Origin: Dromiciops gliroides
Taxonomy: Eukaryota > Chordata > Mammalia > Microbiotheria > Microbiotheriidae
Direction: 5' to 3'
DNA: 64,000 bases
Assembly: GCF_019393635.1 (NCBI RefSeq)
Contig: NC_057866.1
Location: 5,234,223-5,298,222 of the forward strand
Of this stretch, positions 53,388 to 64,000 are shown one piece after another; position 1 is the stretch's first letter, and the number at the start of each line of letters is the position of its first letter. The notes under the pieces are model-generated. The model was not told where the DNA came from and did no database searches. It saw only the letters and a program-made list of their open reading frames with translations. The position numbers and the translations under genes were made by a program.

Positions 53388-53547
53388 ACTGTGTGTGTGT
53401 GTGTGTGTGTGTGTTAGGCAATGGGGGTTAAGTGACTTGCCCAGGGTCACACAGCTAGTAAATGCTAAGTGTCTGGGGCCGGATTTGAACTCAGGTCCTC
53501 CTGAATCCAGGGCTGGTGCTTTATCCACTGCGCCACCTAGCTACTCC
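53388..53547 (-). mobile_element. tRNA-type SINE with (GT)n in place of its tail
   Basis: Antisense copy whose tail is (GT)12 rather than a T-run; TATGCCTATA on both sides (about 53377 and 53548). Confidence 0.92.
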
Positions 53548-53815
53548 CTATGCCTATATTTTTAAATTTTTTTTAAACATAGAAATGAATGTTGTACTTT
53601 TTCTGTATCCATTGACATAATCATCTGATTTTTAAAAACTTTTTTATTGACATAATAAATTATACTAATAGCTTTCCTTATGTTAAACCATACCTGCATT
53701 CTTGTTACAAATCCCACTTGACCATAATGTATAATCTGTGTAATATATTGTTGTCATTTTTTAGCTAGTATTTTATTTAGGATTTTTACAACATATTTAT
53801 TAATAAAATTGGTCG

Positions 53816-53972
53816 GGGCAGCTAGATGGTGCAGTGGATAGAGCACCGGCCCTGGAGTCAGGAGTACCTGAGTTCAAATCCGGTCTCAGACACTTAACAC
53901 TTACTAGCTGAGTGACACTGGGCAAGTCACTCAACCCCAACTGCCTCACTAAAAGAAAAGAAAAAGAAAAAA
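53816..53972 (+). mobile_element. tRNA-type SINE inside L1 copy 2
   Basis: Sense copy with an AAAAGAAAAG-type tail; AAATTGGTC on both sides (about 53808 and 53974). Confidence 0.93.
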
Positions 53973-54805
53973 GAAATTGGTCTATTATTTTCTTGGTTTA
54001 GGTATCAGTATCATATTTGTTTCATAAAAGGAATTTGGTAGGATCCCTTCTTTGCCTATTATTCCACATAATTTATTTAATATTGGAATTAATTGATCTT
54101 CAAATGTTTGATAGAATTCACTTGTATATCCATCTGGTCCTGGAGCTTTTTTCTTGGGAACCTAATTTATGGCCTGTTCAATTTCTTTTTCTAAAATGGG
54201 TCAATTTAGATATTTGATTTCTTTTTCTGCTAATCTAGGCAATTTATATTTTTGTAAGTATTCTTCCATTTTACTTAAATTATCAAATTTATTGGCAGAT
54301 AATTGAGCAAAATAACTCATAATTGCTTTAATTTCATCTTTACTAGTGGCACATTCACTCTTTTAATTTTTGATAATGGTGATTTGGTTTTCTTTCTTTT
54401 TAAAAATCAAATTAAACAATGGTTTATCTATTTTATTGGTTTTTCATAAAACTAACCCCTAGTTTTATTTATTAATTCAATTGATATATTTTACTCAATT
54501 TTATTAATCTTATCTTTAATTTTTAGTATTTCCAATTTAGTGTTTAATTGGGGATTTTTAGTTTGTTCTTTTTCTAGTTTTTTTTTAAAAATTGCATGCC
54601 CAATTTATTGGTTCGCTGTTTATTTTATTGATGCAAACATTTAGAGATATACATTTCCTCTGATCACTGCTTTTTCTGTATCCTATAGTTTTACTATGTT
54701 GTCTCATTATTGTCATCCTCCTTAATGAAATGACTAATTATTACTACAATTTGTTCTTTAACTCACTCATTCTTTAAAATTAGGTTGTCTAATCTCTAAT
54801 TAGTT

Positions 54806-54954
54806 TTTTTTTTTTTTTTTGCAGGGCAATGAGGGTTAGGTGATTTGCCCAGGGTCACACAGCTAGTAAGTGTCAAGTGTCTGAGGCCGGATTTGAACTC
54901 AGGTACTCCTGAATCCAGGGCTGGTGCTTTACCACTGCGCCATCTAGCTGCCCC
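54806..54954 (-). mobile_element. tRNA-type SINE inside L1 copy 2
   Basis: Antisense copy; CTCTAATTAGTTTT on both sides (about 54794 and 54956). Confidence 0.94.
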
Positions 54955-55089
54955 CTCTAATTAGTTTTTAATCTATGTTTCTGTGGCCTAATTTTTTCTA
55001 ATTCTAATTTTTATTGCAAAAATATACTTTTAATTTTTCTGCTTTTAGCTATAAAATTTCTATGCATTAATATATGGTCAGTCTTTGTT

Positions 55090-56660
55090 GAGGCACCATG
55101 AACTACTGAGAAAAATATGTATTCCTTTCTATTTCCATTTAATTCTCATGGCTTCAGGAACTTTCAGCTCACAAACTTCATCTGACAAACAGCCAACAGC
55201 TGAGTGGGGGAAGACTGAAGGACCCCTGCTCTTTTGGGATGCCAAGCTTAGCAGTGCTGACCAGACATGATCCTGCACTGGAGGAGGAACACATGCCCTG
55301 TGAGTGTGGAGCTACCACTGCAGGGAGCAAGAACGTTTTCAGGACAGCATGACTGGGGTCCACAACTGTGGCTTAGGGGAGGAGAGGTATGCCTGAGGTT
55401 GAGTCCCAGGACAGGATTCAGAAAATAACAGTAAAATGTGGTGTGGGGCAACATTACCCACAATTCAGAATTAAAACTTGATTATAATAATAAGCTGCTA
55501 AAAAGAAAATAAAACAAAAATAAAAATGAGTAACCAAAGGAAAAAGAACATGACCATAGATTGCTTGTATGGTATAAAAGATCTGGGTTCATATTCAGAG
55601 AAAGACAGTGAGGTTTTAAAAAAGACACTTTTACCCCAAAGAGTAACATCAAATGGTCACAAACTTAAAGAGTTCTTAGAAGAACTTAAAAAGGAATTCA
55701 AAAATCAAATAAGAAAGATCAAGGAAAAATTGGGGGGGGGGGAAAGCAATTCAAGAAAATTATGAAAAGAAAGTTAACCAAAAAAACCAAAAGAAAAAAA
55801 AAGAGTTAACCAATTGTAAAAAGATGTCCAAAAACTTAATGAAGAAAATAAATTAGAAAATTGAATTTCCTCTCCCCCCAAAAGAAAGAAAATTAGAATT
55901 GTGCAAGAGGAACTTAATAGCATTATAAGATACCAAGAAATAATAAAACTAGAAAAAAATTGAAGAAAATCTGAAGCATCTCATTAGAAAAACAACTGAT
56001 CTGGTGAACAGATCAAGAAGAGCCAATATGAAAATTGTTAGACTACCAGAAATTTATGATAAAAAAAGAATATTGATACAGTATTACAAGAAATTAATAA
56101 GGAAAATTGCCCTCAAGTTCTAGAACAAGAGGATTAAAGTAGAAATAGAAAAAACAATCTACAATTCACAACCTGAGAGATATCCCAAGAAGATAACTTA
56201 CAAGAATGTCATAACCAAGTTGGGTTTTGTATTTTTTTTAGTAATAAACATTTTAATTTATAGTTTTGGGTTCCATTTTTTTATCCCTCCCCTTTTGCCT
56301 CCCTGAGGTGGGTTACACAATAACCAAGTTTTAAAACTCCTAGCTTAAGGAGAAAATATTACAAGCAACAAGAAAAAAAACAATTACAATACTGTGGCGA
56401 TACAGTCAGGATTTGGCAAATCTTAGCAGATTCTACACTAAAAGACCACAGGCCTTGGAGCATTATATTTCAAAGAGCAAAAGAGCTGGGGTTGTGAACA
56501 AGAATAACTTAAGCAAAGTTGAGTATGAACCTGAATGAGGAGAAAGGGACATTTGATGAACTGAAAAACTTTTAGGTATCTGTGGCAAAAAGACCACAAA
56601 TCAGTGGAAAATTTGATAGAAAAGATTTGGAGGAAATATAAAGAAAACATTAAAGACTAA
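55090..56660 (+). mobile_element. L1, sense (copy 3): 5' region and ORF1 remnant
   Basis: From about 55526 the frame reads MSNQRKKNMTIDC, LGSYSEKDSEVLKKT and LEELKKEFKNQIRKIKEKLG, a coiled-coil-type N-terminus. Further on, broken frames read VRLPEIYD, LQEINKENCPQVLEQE and, at about 56440-56560, LKDHRPWSIIFQRAKELGL followed by AKLS and AKRPQ, which fit the L1 ORF1 C-terminal domain. The 55.1-55.5 kb part is presumably the 5' UTR. Several stops make it inactive. Confidence 0.65.
56222..56319 (-). mobile_element. Tiny L1 3'-end insertion in the ORF1 remnant
   Basis: TAATAAACATTTTAATTTAT and GGGTTCCATTTTTTTATCC are an inverse L1 3' end. ATAACCAAGTT is duplicated at 56211-56221 and 56320-56330. 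Confidence 0.75.
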
Positions 56661-57170
56661 TTATAAGGGACTCATTTAGGTCAAAGTATTTGCTTCTTAT
56701 ATATGAAAATGTTATTAGTATTGTCAAAACTGTCATCATTACTAAGCTGGTTTCAAAGAAAGGCTGGGCTTAAGTTGTGCATGATGGGGTGGTTCTAAAA
56801 ATAATAAAACCAGGCAGGAAAAAGTAAAAAAAGGAGCAATGACGTCATGAAATGGGGCATGAAAGGAGAACTGACACAGATGAGGCAGGTGGGGGTAGAA
56901 GATTGGTAATACTGGAACCTTACTCTCATCTGCATTGAAGAGGAAACAACGTATACTTCTGGGCTTGAGTGTAAATGAAGATTTAAGAGGGTGGCCAAAG
57001 AGTATGAAGATAACAAGAGCACCTATCTCCCAGGGTTGTTGTAAGAATAAAACGATAGATCCTTTATAAAGTGCTTAAAGCAGTGACTGGTATAGTAGGC
57101 ACTTCAAAATGCTTGTTTTAGTCCTTCCTTATCTCCTACAGAACTATAATGAGATTTCTTCCTTGATCTC
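56661..57170. other. Interval between L1 ORF1 and ORF2 remnants
   Basis: Contains a MIR-like end at about 57020-57110 (CTCCCAGGGTTGTTGTAAG, AAAGTGCTTAAAGCAGTG). The rest is unassigned and may be inserted sequence. Confidence 0.4.
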
Positions 57171-57264
57171 TCTAATAGAAGGCATCTACTTTCTATAAGA
57201 TCCACCCCATTTCCTTAAAATGATAAGTAGTATCTATCTAAAACCATCAGCATATATCATTTAT

Positions 57265-57424
57265 TTTTTATTTTATTTTTTGTTTTTTGGCAGGGCAATG
57301 GGGTTTAAGTGACTTGCCCAAGGTCACACAGCTAGTAAGTGTCAAGTGTCTGAGGCCGGATTTGAACTCAGGAACTCCTGAATCCAGGGCTGGTGCTTTA
57401 TCCACTGTGCCACCTAGCAGCCCC
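57265..57424 (-). mobile_element. tRNA-type SINE inside L1 ORF2
   Basis: Full-length antisense copy; AGCATATATCATTTAT at 57249-57264 and 57425-57440. Confidence 0.96.
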
Positions 57425-59306
57425 AGCATATATCATTTATAATGGGGATGAGATAGAAGCATCCCCAATAAGATCAGGGGTGAAACAAGGATGCCTGTTA
57501 TCATCATTATTATTCAATATTGTACTAGAAATATTAGCTTTAGCAAAAAAGAAATGGAAGGAAGTAGAATTGGCAATGAGAAAATAAAATTGTTACTTTT
57601 TGCAGATGATATGATGGTATACTTTGAGAATCCTAGAAAATCAACTCAAAAACTACTTGAAATAATTTACAACTTTAGCAGGATATAAGTTATATAAAAA
57701 TGTAAAATTATGTATAAGGATATAAAGTAGCAGGATATAAGATAAATCATCAGTATTTCTTTTTATGACCAACAAAGTACAACAGCAAGAGTTAGAAAGA
57801 GAAATCCCATTTAAAATAACTGTAGACAATATAAAATAATCAGGAGTGTACCTGACAAGACAAACTCAGGAACTATATGAACACAATTACAAAACACCTT
57901 TCACACAAATAAAACCAGATATAAACAACTGGAAAAATATCAATTGCTCATGGATAGGCTGAGTTAACATTATAAAAATGATAACTCTGCTTAAACTAAT
58001 TTATATATTTGATGCCATACCAAGAAAACTACCATTTTATAGGGCTAGAAAATATACAACAAAATTCATCTGAAAGAACAAAAAGTCAAGAATATCAAAG
58101 GAATTAATGAAAAAAAATACACAGGGAGGTGGGCTAGCTGTACCAAATCTGAAGCTATACTATAAAGTGGCAGTCATCAAAACCATTTGGTATTGGCTAA
58201 GAAATAGAGTGGTGGATCAGGGGAATAGGTTAGGCAAAGGAGACACAGTAGGAAATGACTATAGTAATCTAGTGTTTGATAAATACTAAGATTCCAGCTT
58301 CTGGGATAAAAAACTCACTATCTGACAAAAACTGCTGGGAAAACTGGAAGACACAATGGCAGAAACTAGGCACAGACCAAGATCTTACACTGCAGACCAA
58401 AATAATGGGTACATGATTTAGACATAAAGGGTTATACCATAGGTAAATTAGGAGAGGAAAGAATAGTTTACTTCTCAGATCTATGGAGAAGAGAAGAATT
58501 TATGACAAAAAAAGAGACAGAGAATATTATGAAATATAAAATGGATGATTTTGATCACATTAAGTTAAAAAGGTTTTGTACAAACAGAAGCAATGCAGCC
58601 AAAATTAGAAAGGAAGCATAAATCTGGGAAACGATCTTTACAGCTAGTATCTCTTAAAAAGGCTTCATTCCCTCAATATATAGAGAACTGAGTCAAATTT
58701 ATAAGAATACAAGCCATGCCCTAATTGATAAATGGTCAAAGGATATGAAGAGGCAGTTTTTCACATGAAGAAACCAAAGCTATCTATGGTTATATGAAAA
58801 AATGCTACAAATCACTATTGATTAGAGAAATGCAAATTAAAACAACTCTGAGGTACCACCTCACATCTATCAGATTGGCTCATATGAGAGAAAAGGAAAA
58901 TGATGTGTTGATGGAGATATGTGAAAATTGGAATACTAAAGCACTATTGGTGGAGTTGTGAACTGATTCAGCCATTCTGGAGAACAATTTGGAACTATGC
59001 TCAAAGGGCAATCAAACAGATGAAACTTTGGCCCAGTAATATCACTACAAGGTCTGTATACTAAAGAGATCAGAAAAAAAAGGGGAAAGGACCTACAAGT
59101 ACAAAAATATTTATAGTATCTCTTTTTTGTGTTGGAAAAGAATTGGAAATTGAAGGGATGCCCATCAATTGGGGAATGGCTGAACAAGTTGTGGTATATG
59201 AATGTAATGAAATACTATTGCATTATAAGAAATGATGAGCAGGTGGATTTTAGAAAAACCTGAAATGAGACTATTGTACACAGTAACATCAACATTATGT
59301 TATGAT

Positions 59307-59449
59307 CTGGGGCAGCTAGGTGGTGCAGTGGATGGAGCACCGGCCCTGGATTTAGGAGGACCTGAATTCAAATTTGACCTCAGACACTTGACACTTACTA
59401 GCTGTGTGACCCTGGGCAAGTCACTTGCCTCACCAACCCCCCCCCAAAA
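59307..59449 (+). mobile_element. tRNA-type SINE in the L1 3' region
   Basis: Sense copy; GTTATGATC on both sides (about 59298 and 59456). Confidence 0.9.
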
Positions 59450-59837
59450 CTACTGTGTTATGATCAACTGTGATTGACTTAGCTCTTTTCAGCAACACAA
59501 TGATCCAAGACAATTCCAAAGAACCCATAATGAAACATGCTCTCCACTTTCAGAAAAAGAACTAATGGACTCTGAATGCAGACTGAAGCATTCTATTTTC
59601 ACTTTATTTTTTCATAGTTTTTCCTTTTGCAAACTGTAACTTTTTTTGCAATCTGTTTCTTTTTCACAACATGACTAATATGGAAATAGGTTTTACATGA
59701 TTGCACATGTATAACCTATATTAAATTGCTTACCATCTTGGGTGGGGGTGTGGATAAAGGAGGAAAGGAAAAATAAAAAATTTTATTTAAAAAAAGGATA
59801 TTAAAAAAGGAAATGTTTTTTTAAAAGTGTACTAAGG

Positions 59838-59996
59838 TTGGCGCAGCTAGGTAGTACAGTGGGTAGAGCACTGGCCCTGGAGTCAGGAGGACCTGAGTTC
59901 AAATATGGCCTCAAACACTTGACAATTACTAGCTTTGTGACCCTGGGCAAGTCACTTAACCCCAATTGCCTCACCAAAAAAAAAAAAAAAAAAAGA
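59838..59996 (+). mobile_element. tRNA-type SINE
   Basis: Sense copy with the CCAATTGCCTCACC tail and A20; head is GCGCAGCTAGGTAGTACAG. Confidence 0.92.
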
Positions 59997-60119
59997 CAAG
60001 AAAAAGACAAGAAATTGAAGTAATAAAAATAGCCAATAAGTAAACAAAATAAACAAATAAAAAGACCTACCCCAAATGATCCATGCCTTCAGGGAGCTTC
60101 CATTCTTCTGGTAGTTAAG

Positions 60120-60310
60120 CTAGATGTCTTAATGGCTAGAGTACCAAGACTGGAGTCAGGAAGACTCATTTTTCTGAGTGCAAATCTGGCCTCAGACACT
60201 TCCTAGCTGTGTGACCCTGGGCAAGTCACTTTACCCTATTGACCTAAGTTCCCTCATCTATAAAATAAGCTGGAGAAGGAAATGGCAAACCATTCCAGGA
60301 TCTCAATTAC
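60120..60310 (+). mobile_element. CORE-SINE with RTE-type 3' phrase
   Basis: GGAGTCAGGAAGACTC, CTAGCTGTGTGACCCTGGGC, TCATCTATAAAATAAGCTGG and AGAAGGAAATGGCAAACCAT are in order; the last phrase is typical of SINEs that share an RTE tail. Confidence 0.75.
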
Positions 60311-60481
60311 AGTTACTTTATTCCTCAACTCCTGGCTTTATTTATTTTTATTTCAGGACTTGACATTAAATGGTGGCAGCATTGGTGGAATTAATGGAAG
60401 ATTACATCTTCTGCAGTCCTGGGAATGAGCTTCTAGATGCCCTGGTACCAGCATGGGCCCTTTGTGTCCAGTCCCCAAACC

Positions 60482-60483
<2 letters not shown>

Positions 60484-60523
<40 letters not shown>

Positions 60524-60546
60524 TTAGACGTACACACACACACATA
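60484..60546. repeat. (GT)n and inverted (CA)n microsatellite
   Basis: About 37 bp of GT followed after ATTTAGACGTA by about 16 bp of CA, so the strand can fold on itself. Confidence 0.95.
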
Positions 60547-61133
60547 TGGATCCCATAATTAGACCTAAAGAAAAGACTTTCTGGAGTACATTACATTATT
60601 GAAAAAGCTACAGTCAGTCAGTCTTTGTGGTGAGTTAAGTGTAGTGTTTTTATTTATTTAGATGTGACTGGAGACAGATAGTGACTCAGGCTGACTGGAG
60701 AATCCTGTCTGTCATCAGCCCTGCTTGCCTGCTTTCTCAAACACCTGCTCAGCAGTGAAGGTTGAAACTCAAGCAGCCCTGTGATCTTTCTGTCACATCA
60801 GCTATGTTTAAAATCTAACTAGCCTCTTCCTGAAGTCGCTATCACACACCTGCTTGTTTGTCTCTTACCCTCTCAGTCTGTTTCTGTGTTTGTCAGCTCT
60901 CAGAGCTTTGGTCGATGTCATTGTGTGCACTCTTGTTAATCACTCTGGTAAAATCTGACCTTTCAAAAAGATCTTTCCTTTCTCTTTACTTTCCTGAACT
61001 GGTCAAGGAATGGATTAACACTCTTTAGAATTAAGGGAGATAAGAACAACCTCTCCCAGGAAAACAGGTTCATGGTTTTACAGGGAGAAGAGAAAAGGTA
61101 ACCTTGGGTAGAAGAGAAAAACTTGTAAGGAAG
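60547..61133. other. Unassigned
   Basis: Not L1; no gene recognised. It may belong with the putative LTR to its right. Confidence 0.35.
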
Positions 61134-61577
61134 TGTTAGAAATGTAATTGTATGCTTAGAAGTTTTGCAAATTAAAGTGAAGTAGGAATCAATTGAGGAA
61201 AAACTTTTGAATTGGTGTGCATTTTGAACTTAGAAATTTTACTGTACATCATATAAGATTCCTACTCATTCTTATAACAGATTCAGATTTATTACTTTAT
61301 AGCTAAGAAGAAAGACCTCCAGATGTAGCCTCCCTCTTCTTGTGTACAGAATCTTTAATTGTTAGTTTTAATTGAGATTAATTGGTAGCCTCCCACTCAT
61401 CCTAAGCCATGTGGCTCCTGAGGGGGAATTTCAGCTAAATTTAAGTTAAATTGAAAGATTTACTAAAAACTTCTTCCCTTGGTCTAGCCGGGCTACTGTG
61501 ATTTTTATTAGATGATACAAACCTTTCTCACCTTCTGATCTCTCCACCTGGAGAAATAAAGAAGTTTCAAGAAACAG
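61134..61577 (+). mobile_element. Possible LTR next to an L1 breakpoint
   Basis: Begins TGTTAGAAATG and ends TTTCAAGAAACA (TGTT...AACA termini); a TATAAGA lies at about 61252 and AATAAAG at about 61555. The flanking bases do not form a duplication, so this is weak. Confidence 0.3.
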
Positions 61578-62850
61578 TATGAGATGAGGGTGAGCACTAT
61601 TATTTATTATTATACTAGAAATGTTAGCCTTAACAATAAGAGAAGAAAAAGAAATCAAAAGAACTAGAATAGGCAAAGAAGAAACAAAACTCTCACTCTT
61701 TGCAGATGATATGATGGTGTACTTAGAGAATCCTAAAACATCAACTAAAAAACTACTTGAAACAATTAACAACTTTAGCAAAGTTGCAGAATATAAAATA
61801 AACCCACATAAATGATCAGCATTTCTATATATTACCAACAAAGCCCAGCATCAAGAGGTAGAAAGAGAAATTCCATTTAAAATGACTGTAGATAATATAA
61901 AATATTGGGGACTCTACCTGCAAAGACTAACCAAGGAACTATATGAACACAATTACAAAACACTTTTCAGAGAAATAAAATCAGATCTAAACAACTGGAA
62001 AAATAGAAATTGCTCATGGATAGGCTAAGATAATATAATAAAAATGACAATTCTACCTAAATTAATGTATGTGTCAGTGCCATACCAATCAAACTACCAA
62101 ACAATTATTTTATAGAGCTAGAAAAAATAATAACAAAATTCATCTGGAAGAACAAAAGGTCAAGAATATCAAGGAAATTAATTTAAAAAATGCAAAGGAA
62201 GGTGGCCTAGCTGTAACACATCTAAAACTATATGATAAAGAGGCAACAATCAAAACTATTTGGTACTGGCTAAGTGGTGGATCAGTGGAATAGGTTAGGC
62301 ACACAAGACACAGTAGTAAATGACTATAGCAATCTGTTTGATAAACCCAAAGATTCCAGCTTCGGTGAAAAGAACTCACTATGTGACAAAAACTTGTGGG
62401 AAAACTGGAAAATAGTATAGCAGAAACTAGGCATAGACCAACACTTTATACCATAGACCAAACTAAAGTCAGAATGGGTACCTCATTTAGACATAAAGGG
62501 TGATACCATAGGTAAATTAGAAGAGGAAGGAATAGTTTACCTGTCAGGTCTATGGAGAGGGGAAGAATTTATAACCAAGGATGAAATAGAAAACATTATG
62601 TAATGCAAAATGGTTCATTTTAATGACATTAAATTAAAGTTTTGCACAAATAAAACTAATGCAACCAAGATTAGAAGAAAAGCAGAAAGCTGAGAAATAA
62701 TTTTTGTAGCCAATGTTTCTGATAAAGGCCTCATTTCTCAAATATATAGAGAATCGAATCAAATTTATAAGAATACAAGTTATTTCCCAATTGAGAAATG
62801 GTCAAAGGATATGAAGAGGCAGTTTTCAGATGAAGAAATTAAAACTATCA

Positions 62851-63022
62851 GGGGGCAGTTAGGTAGTGCAGTGGATAGAGTACCGGCCCTGGATTCAGGA
62901 GGACCTGAGTTCAAATCCGGCCTCAGACACTTGACACTAGCTGTGTGACCCTGGGCAATTCACTTAATCCTCATTGCCCTGCAAAAACAAAACAAAACCA
63001 ACAACAACAAAAATAACTCTAC
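62851..63022 (+). mobile_element. tRNA-type SINE inside L1 copy 4
   Basis: Sense copy with the CCTCATTGCCCTGC tail; flanked by GAAATTAAAACTATC and GAAATTAAAACTACC. Confidence 0.93.
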
Positions 63023-63344
63023 AGAGAAATTAAAACTACCTGTAGTCACATGAAAAAAAAAGTTCTCAATCACTATGGATTAGAGAAATGCAAATTAAAA
63101 CCATTCTGAGACACCACTTCACACTTATCAGGTTGGCTAATATGACAAAAAAGGAAAATGATAAATGTTGGAGATGTGGAAAAATTGTAACACTAATGTG
63201 GTGTTGGAGTTGTGAACCGATCCAACCATTCTGGAGAGCCATTTGCAACTATGCCCAAAGAGCTTTGGGGCTGTGCATACCCTTTGACCCAGTAATGCCA
63301 CTACTATGTCTGTATCCCAAAGAGATCATTAAAAAGGAGAAAGG

Positions 63345-63487
63345 GGGCAGCTAGGTGGCACAGTGGATAACACATTGACCCTGGATTTAGGAGGACTTGA
63401 GTTCAAATCCCAATACAGACACTTGACACTTACTAGCTGTGTGACCTTGGGCAAGTCACTTAACCCTCATTGCCCTGAAGAAAAAAA
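63345..63487 (+). mobile_element. tRNA-type SINE inside L1 copy 4
   Basis: Sense copy with the CCCTCATTGCCCTG tail; AAAAAGGAGAAAGG on both sides. Confidence 0.93.
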
Positions 63488-64000
63488 AGGAGAAAGGATT
63501 CACATATACAAAAATATTTATAGCTGCTTTTTTTGTGGTGGCAAAGAATTAGAAATTGAGGGTATGTCCATCTAGGGAATGGGTGAACAAGTTGTGGTAT
63601 ATGAATGTAATGGAATACTATTGTGCTGTAAGAAATGATGAGCAGGCAGATTTCAGAAAAATCTGGAAAGACTTAAGTGAACTGATGCTGAGGGAAGTGA
63701 GCAGAACCAGGAGAACACTGTGTATGGCAATATGGACATTGTCCAATGATCATTGTAAGAGAATTAGCTCTTCTTATCAACACAATCACCCAAGACAATG
63801 CCAAAATCATGTTGGAAAATGTTACCCTTACCCAGAAAAAGAACCATGGAGTCTGAATGCAGATCGAAGCAGGCTATTTTCACTTTTTTGGTTGTTTTTT
63901 TGTTTCTTCTTTTTTGTGGTTTTCCCCTTTTGTTCTGATTCTTCTTTCACAACATGACTAAGGTGGAAATATGGTTGACACGATTGTACTATATAACCTT

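Larger units (their letters stand above)
51228..55090 (-). mobile_element. L1, antisense (copy 2), split by five SINEs
   Basis: A second inverse L1 starts abruptly at TAGTACACTAGTATTCTGTT, repeating the ORF2 C-terminal to reverse transcriptase order of copy 1, then continuing further 5' (TTTTCTTGGGAACC at 54150, ACATTTAGAGATATACATTT at 54637). Frames are broken. Confidence 0.85.
57171..59795 (+). mobile_element. L1, sense (copy 3 continued): ORF2 remnant and 3' end
   Basis: The reverse transcriptase catalytic box reads [10 protein letters not shown] at 57593-57622, preceded by VKQGCLLSSLLFN at about 57480. The remainder of ORF2 follows with stops, then the C-terminal block (INWGMAEQVVVYE frame shifts) and a 3' UTR ending in A-rich sequence at about 59795. 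Confidence 0.88.
61590..64000 (+). mobile_element. L1, sense (copy 4), runs off the right edge
   Basis: The reverse transcriptase box reads [14 protein letters not shown] at 61696-61737. ORF2 continues with stops (GGLAVTHLKLYDKEATIKTI near 62200) to the C-terminus (QADFRKIWKDL near 63640) and the start of the 3' UTR. Two SINEs interrupt it. Confidence 0.88.

Noticed and set aside
57593..57622. Text FADD in the translated L1 reverse transcriptase
   Set aside because: It is the catalytic F-A-D-D box of L1 ORF2 and has nothing to do with the FADD gene.
3826..63487. SINE heads as possible tRNA genes
   Set aside because: The tRNA-derived A and B box regions are diverged and lack a foldable cloverleaf with an anticodon; all copies are dispersed with duplications.

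Overview
This is a marsupial autosomal window, deduced from sequence alone. The marker is a very abundant tRNA-type SINE (consensus opening GGGGCAGCTAGGTGGCGCAG) with at least 32 recognisable copies in 64 kb, many with intact target-site duplications. Marsupial-type L1, old L2/CR1 and RTE LINE remnants and CORE-SINE/MIR copies accompany it. The mix of SINE tails (CCAATTGCCTCAC and CCCTCATTGCCC) suits an Australian marsupial such as a dasyurid, but the species cannot be fixed by eye.

Only two real protein-coding genes are visible, both on the minus strand. (1) FADD, the death-receptor adaptor, is complete in coding sequence: exon 1 is 46756-46453 (death effector domain), exon 2 is 45076-44799 (death domain), with a poly(A) signal at 44209-44204. 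(2) The 5' end of PPFIA1 (liprin-alpha-1) comprises a probable noncoding exon 1 ending at 1764 inside a strong CpG island (about 1090-2560) and the first coding exon 648-385; the rest of the gene runs off the left edge. FADD followed by PPFIA1 in the same orientation is the human 11q13.3 order, which supports both calls. FADD joins death receptors to caspase-8; liprin-alpha-1 is an adhesion and synaptic scaffold. They are neighbours, not an operon-like unit.

The roughly 42 kb between them holds an SRP14 retrocopy (10437-10966), an orphan CpG island with a minus-strand splice donor (39160-39740), two probable solo LTRs (14755-15221, 42097-42577), a 1 kb foldback-type inverted repeat (13101-14111), a mariner-like miniature element (about 40076) and dense SINE/LINE debris. 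Right of FADD, 47.0-48.3 kb is an L2-type LINE fragment. From 48.35 kb to the window end lies a cluster of L1 copies: two on the minus strand (48.35-55.09 kb), one on the plus strand with ORF1 and ORF2 remnants (55.5-59.8 kb), and another plus-strand copy (61.59 kb to the edge).

No tRNA, rRNA, CRISPR or unmistakable new gene system was found. The observations most worth checking are the foldback element, the degenerate tandem array of NRF1-type sites upstream of PPFIA1, the orphan CpG island with its donor, the shortened FADD C-terminus and the unusual context of the first FADD coding exon.
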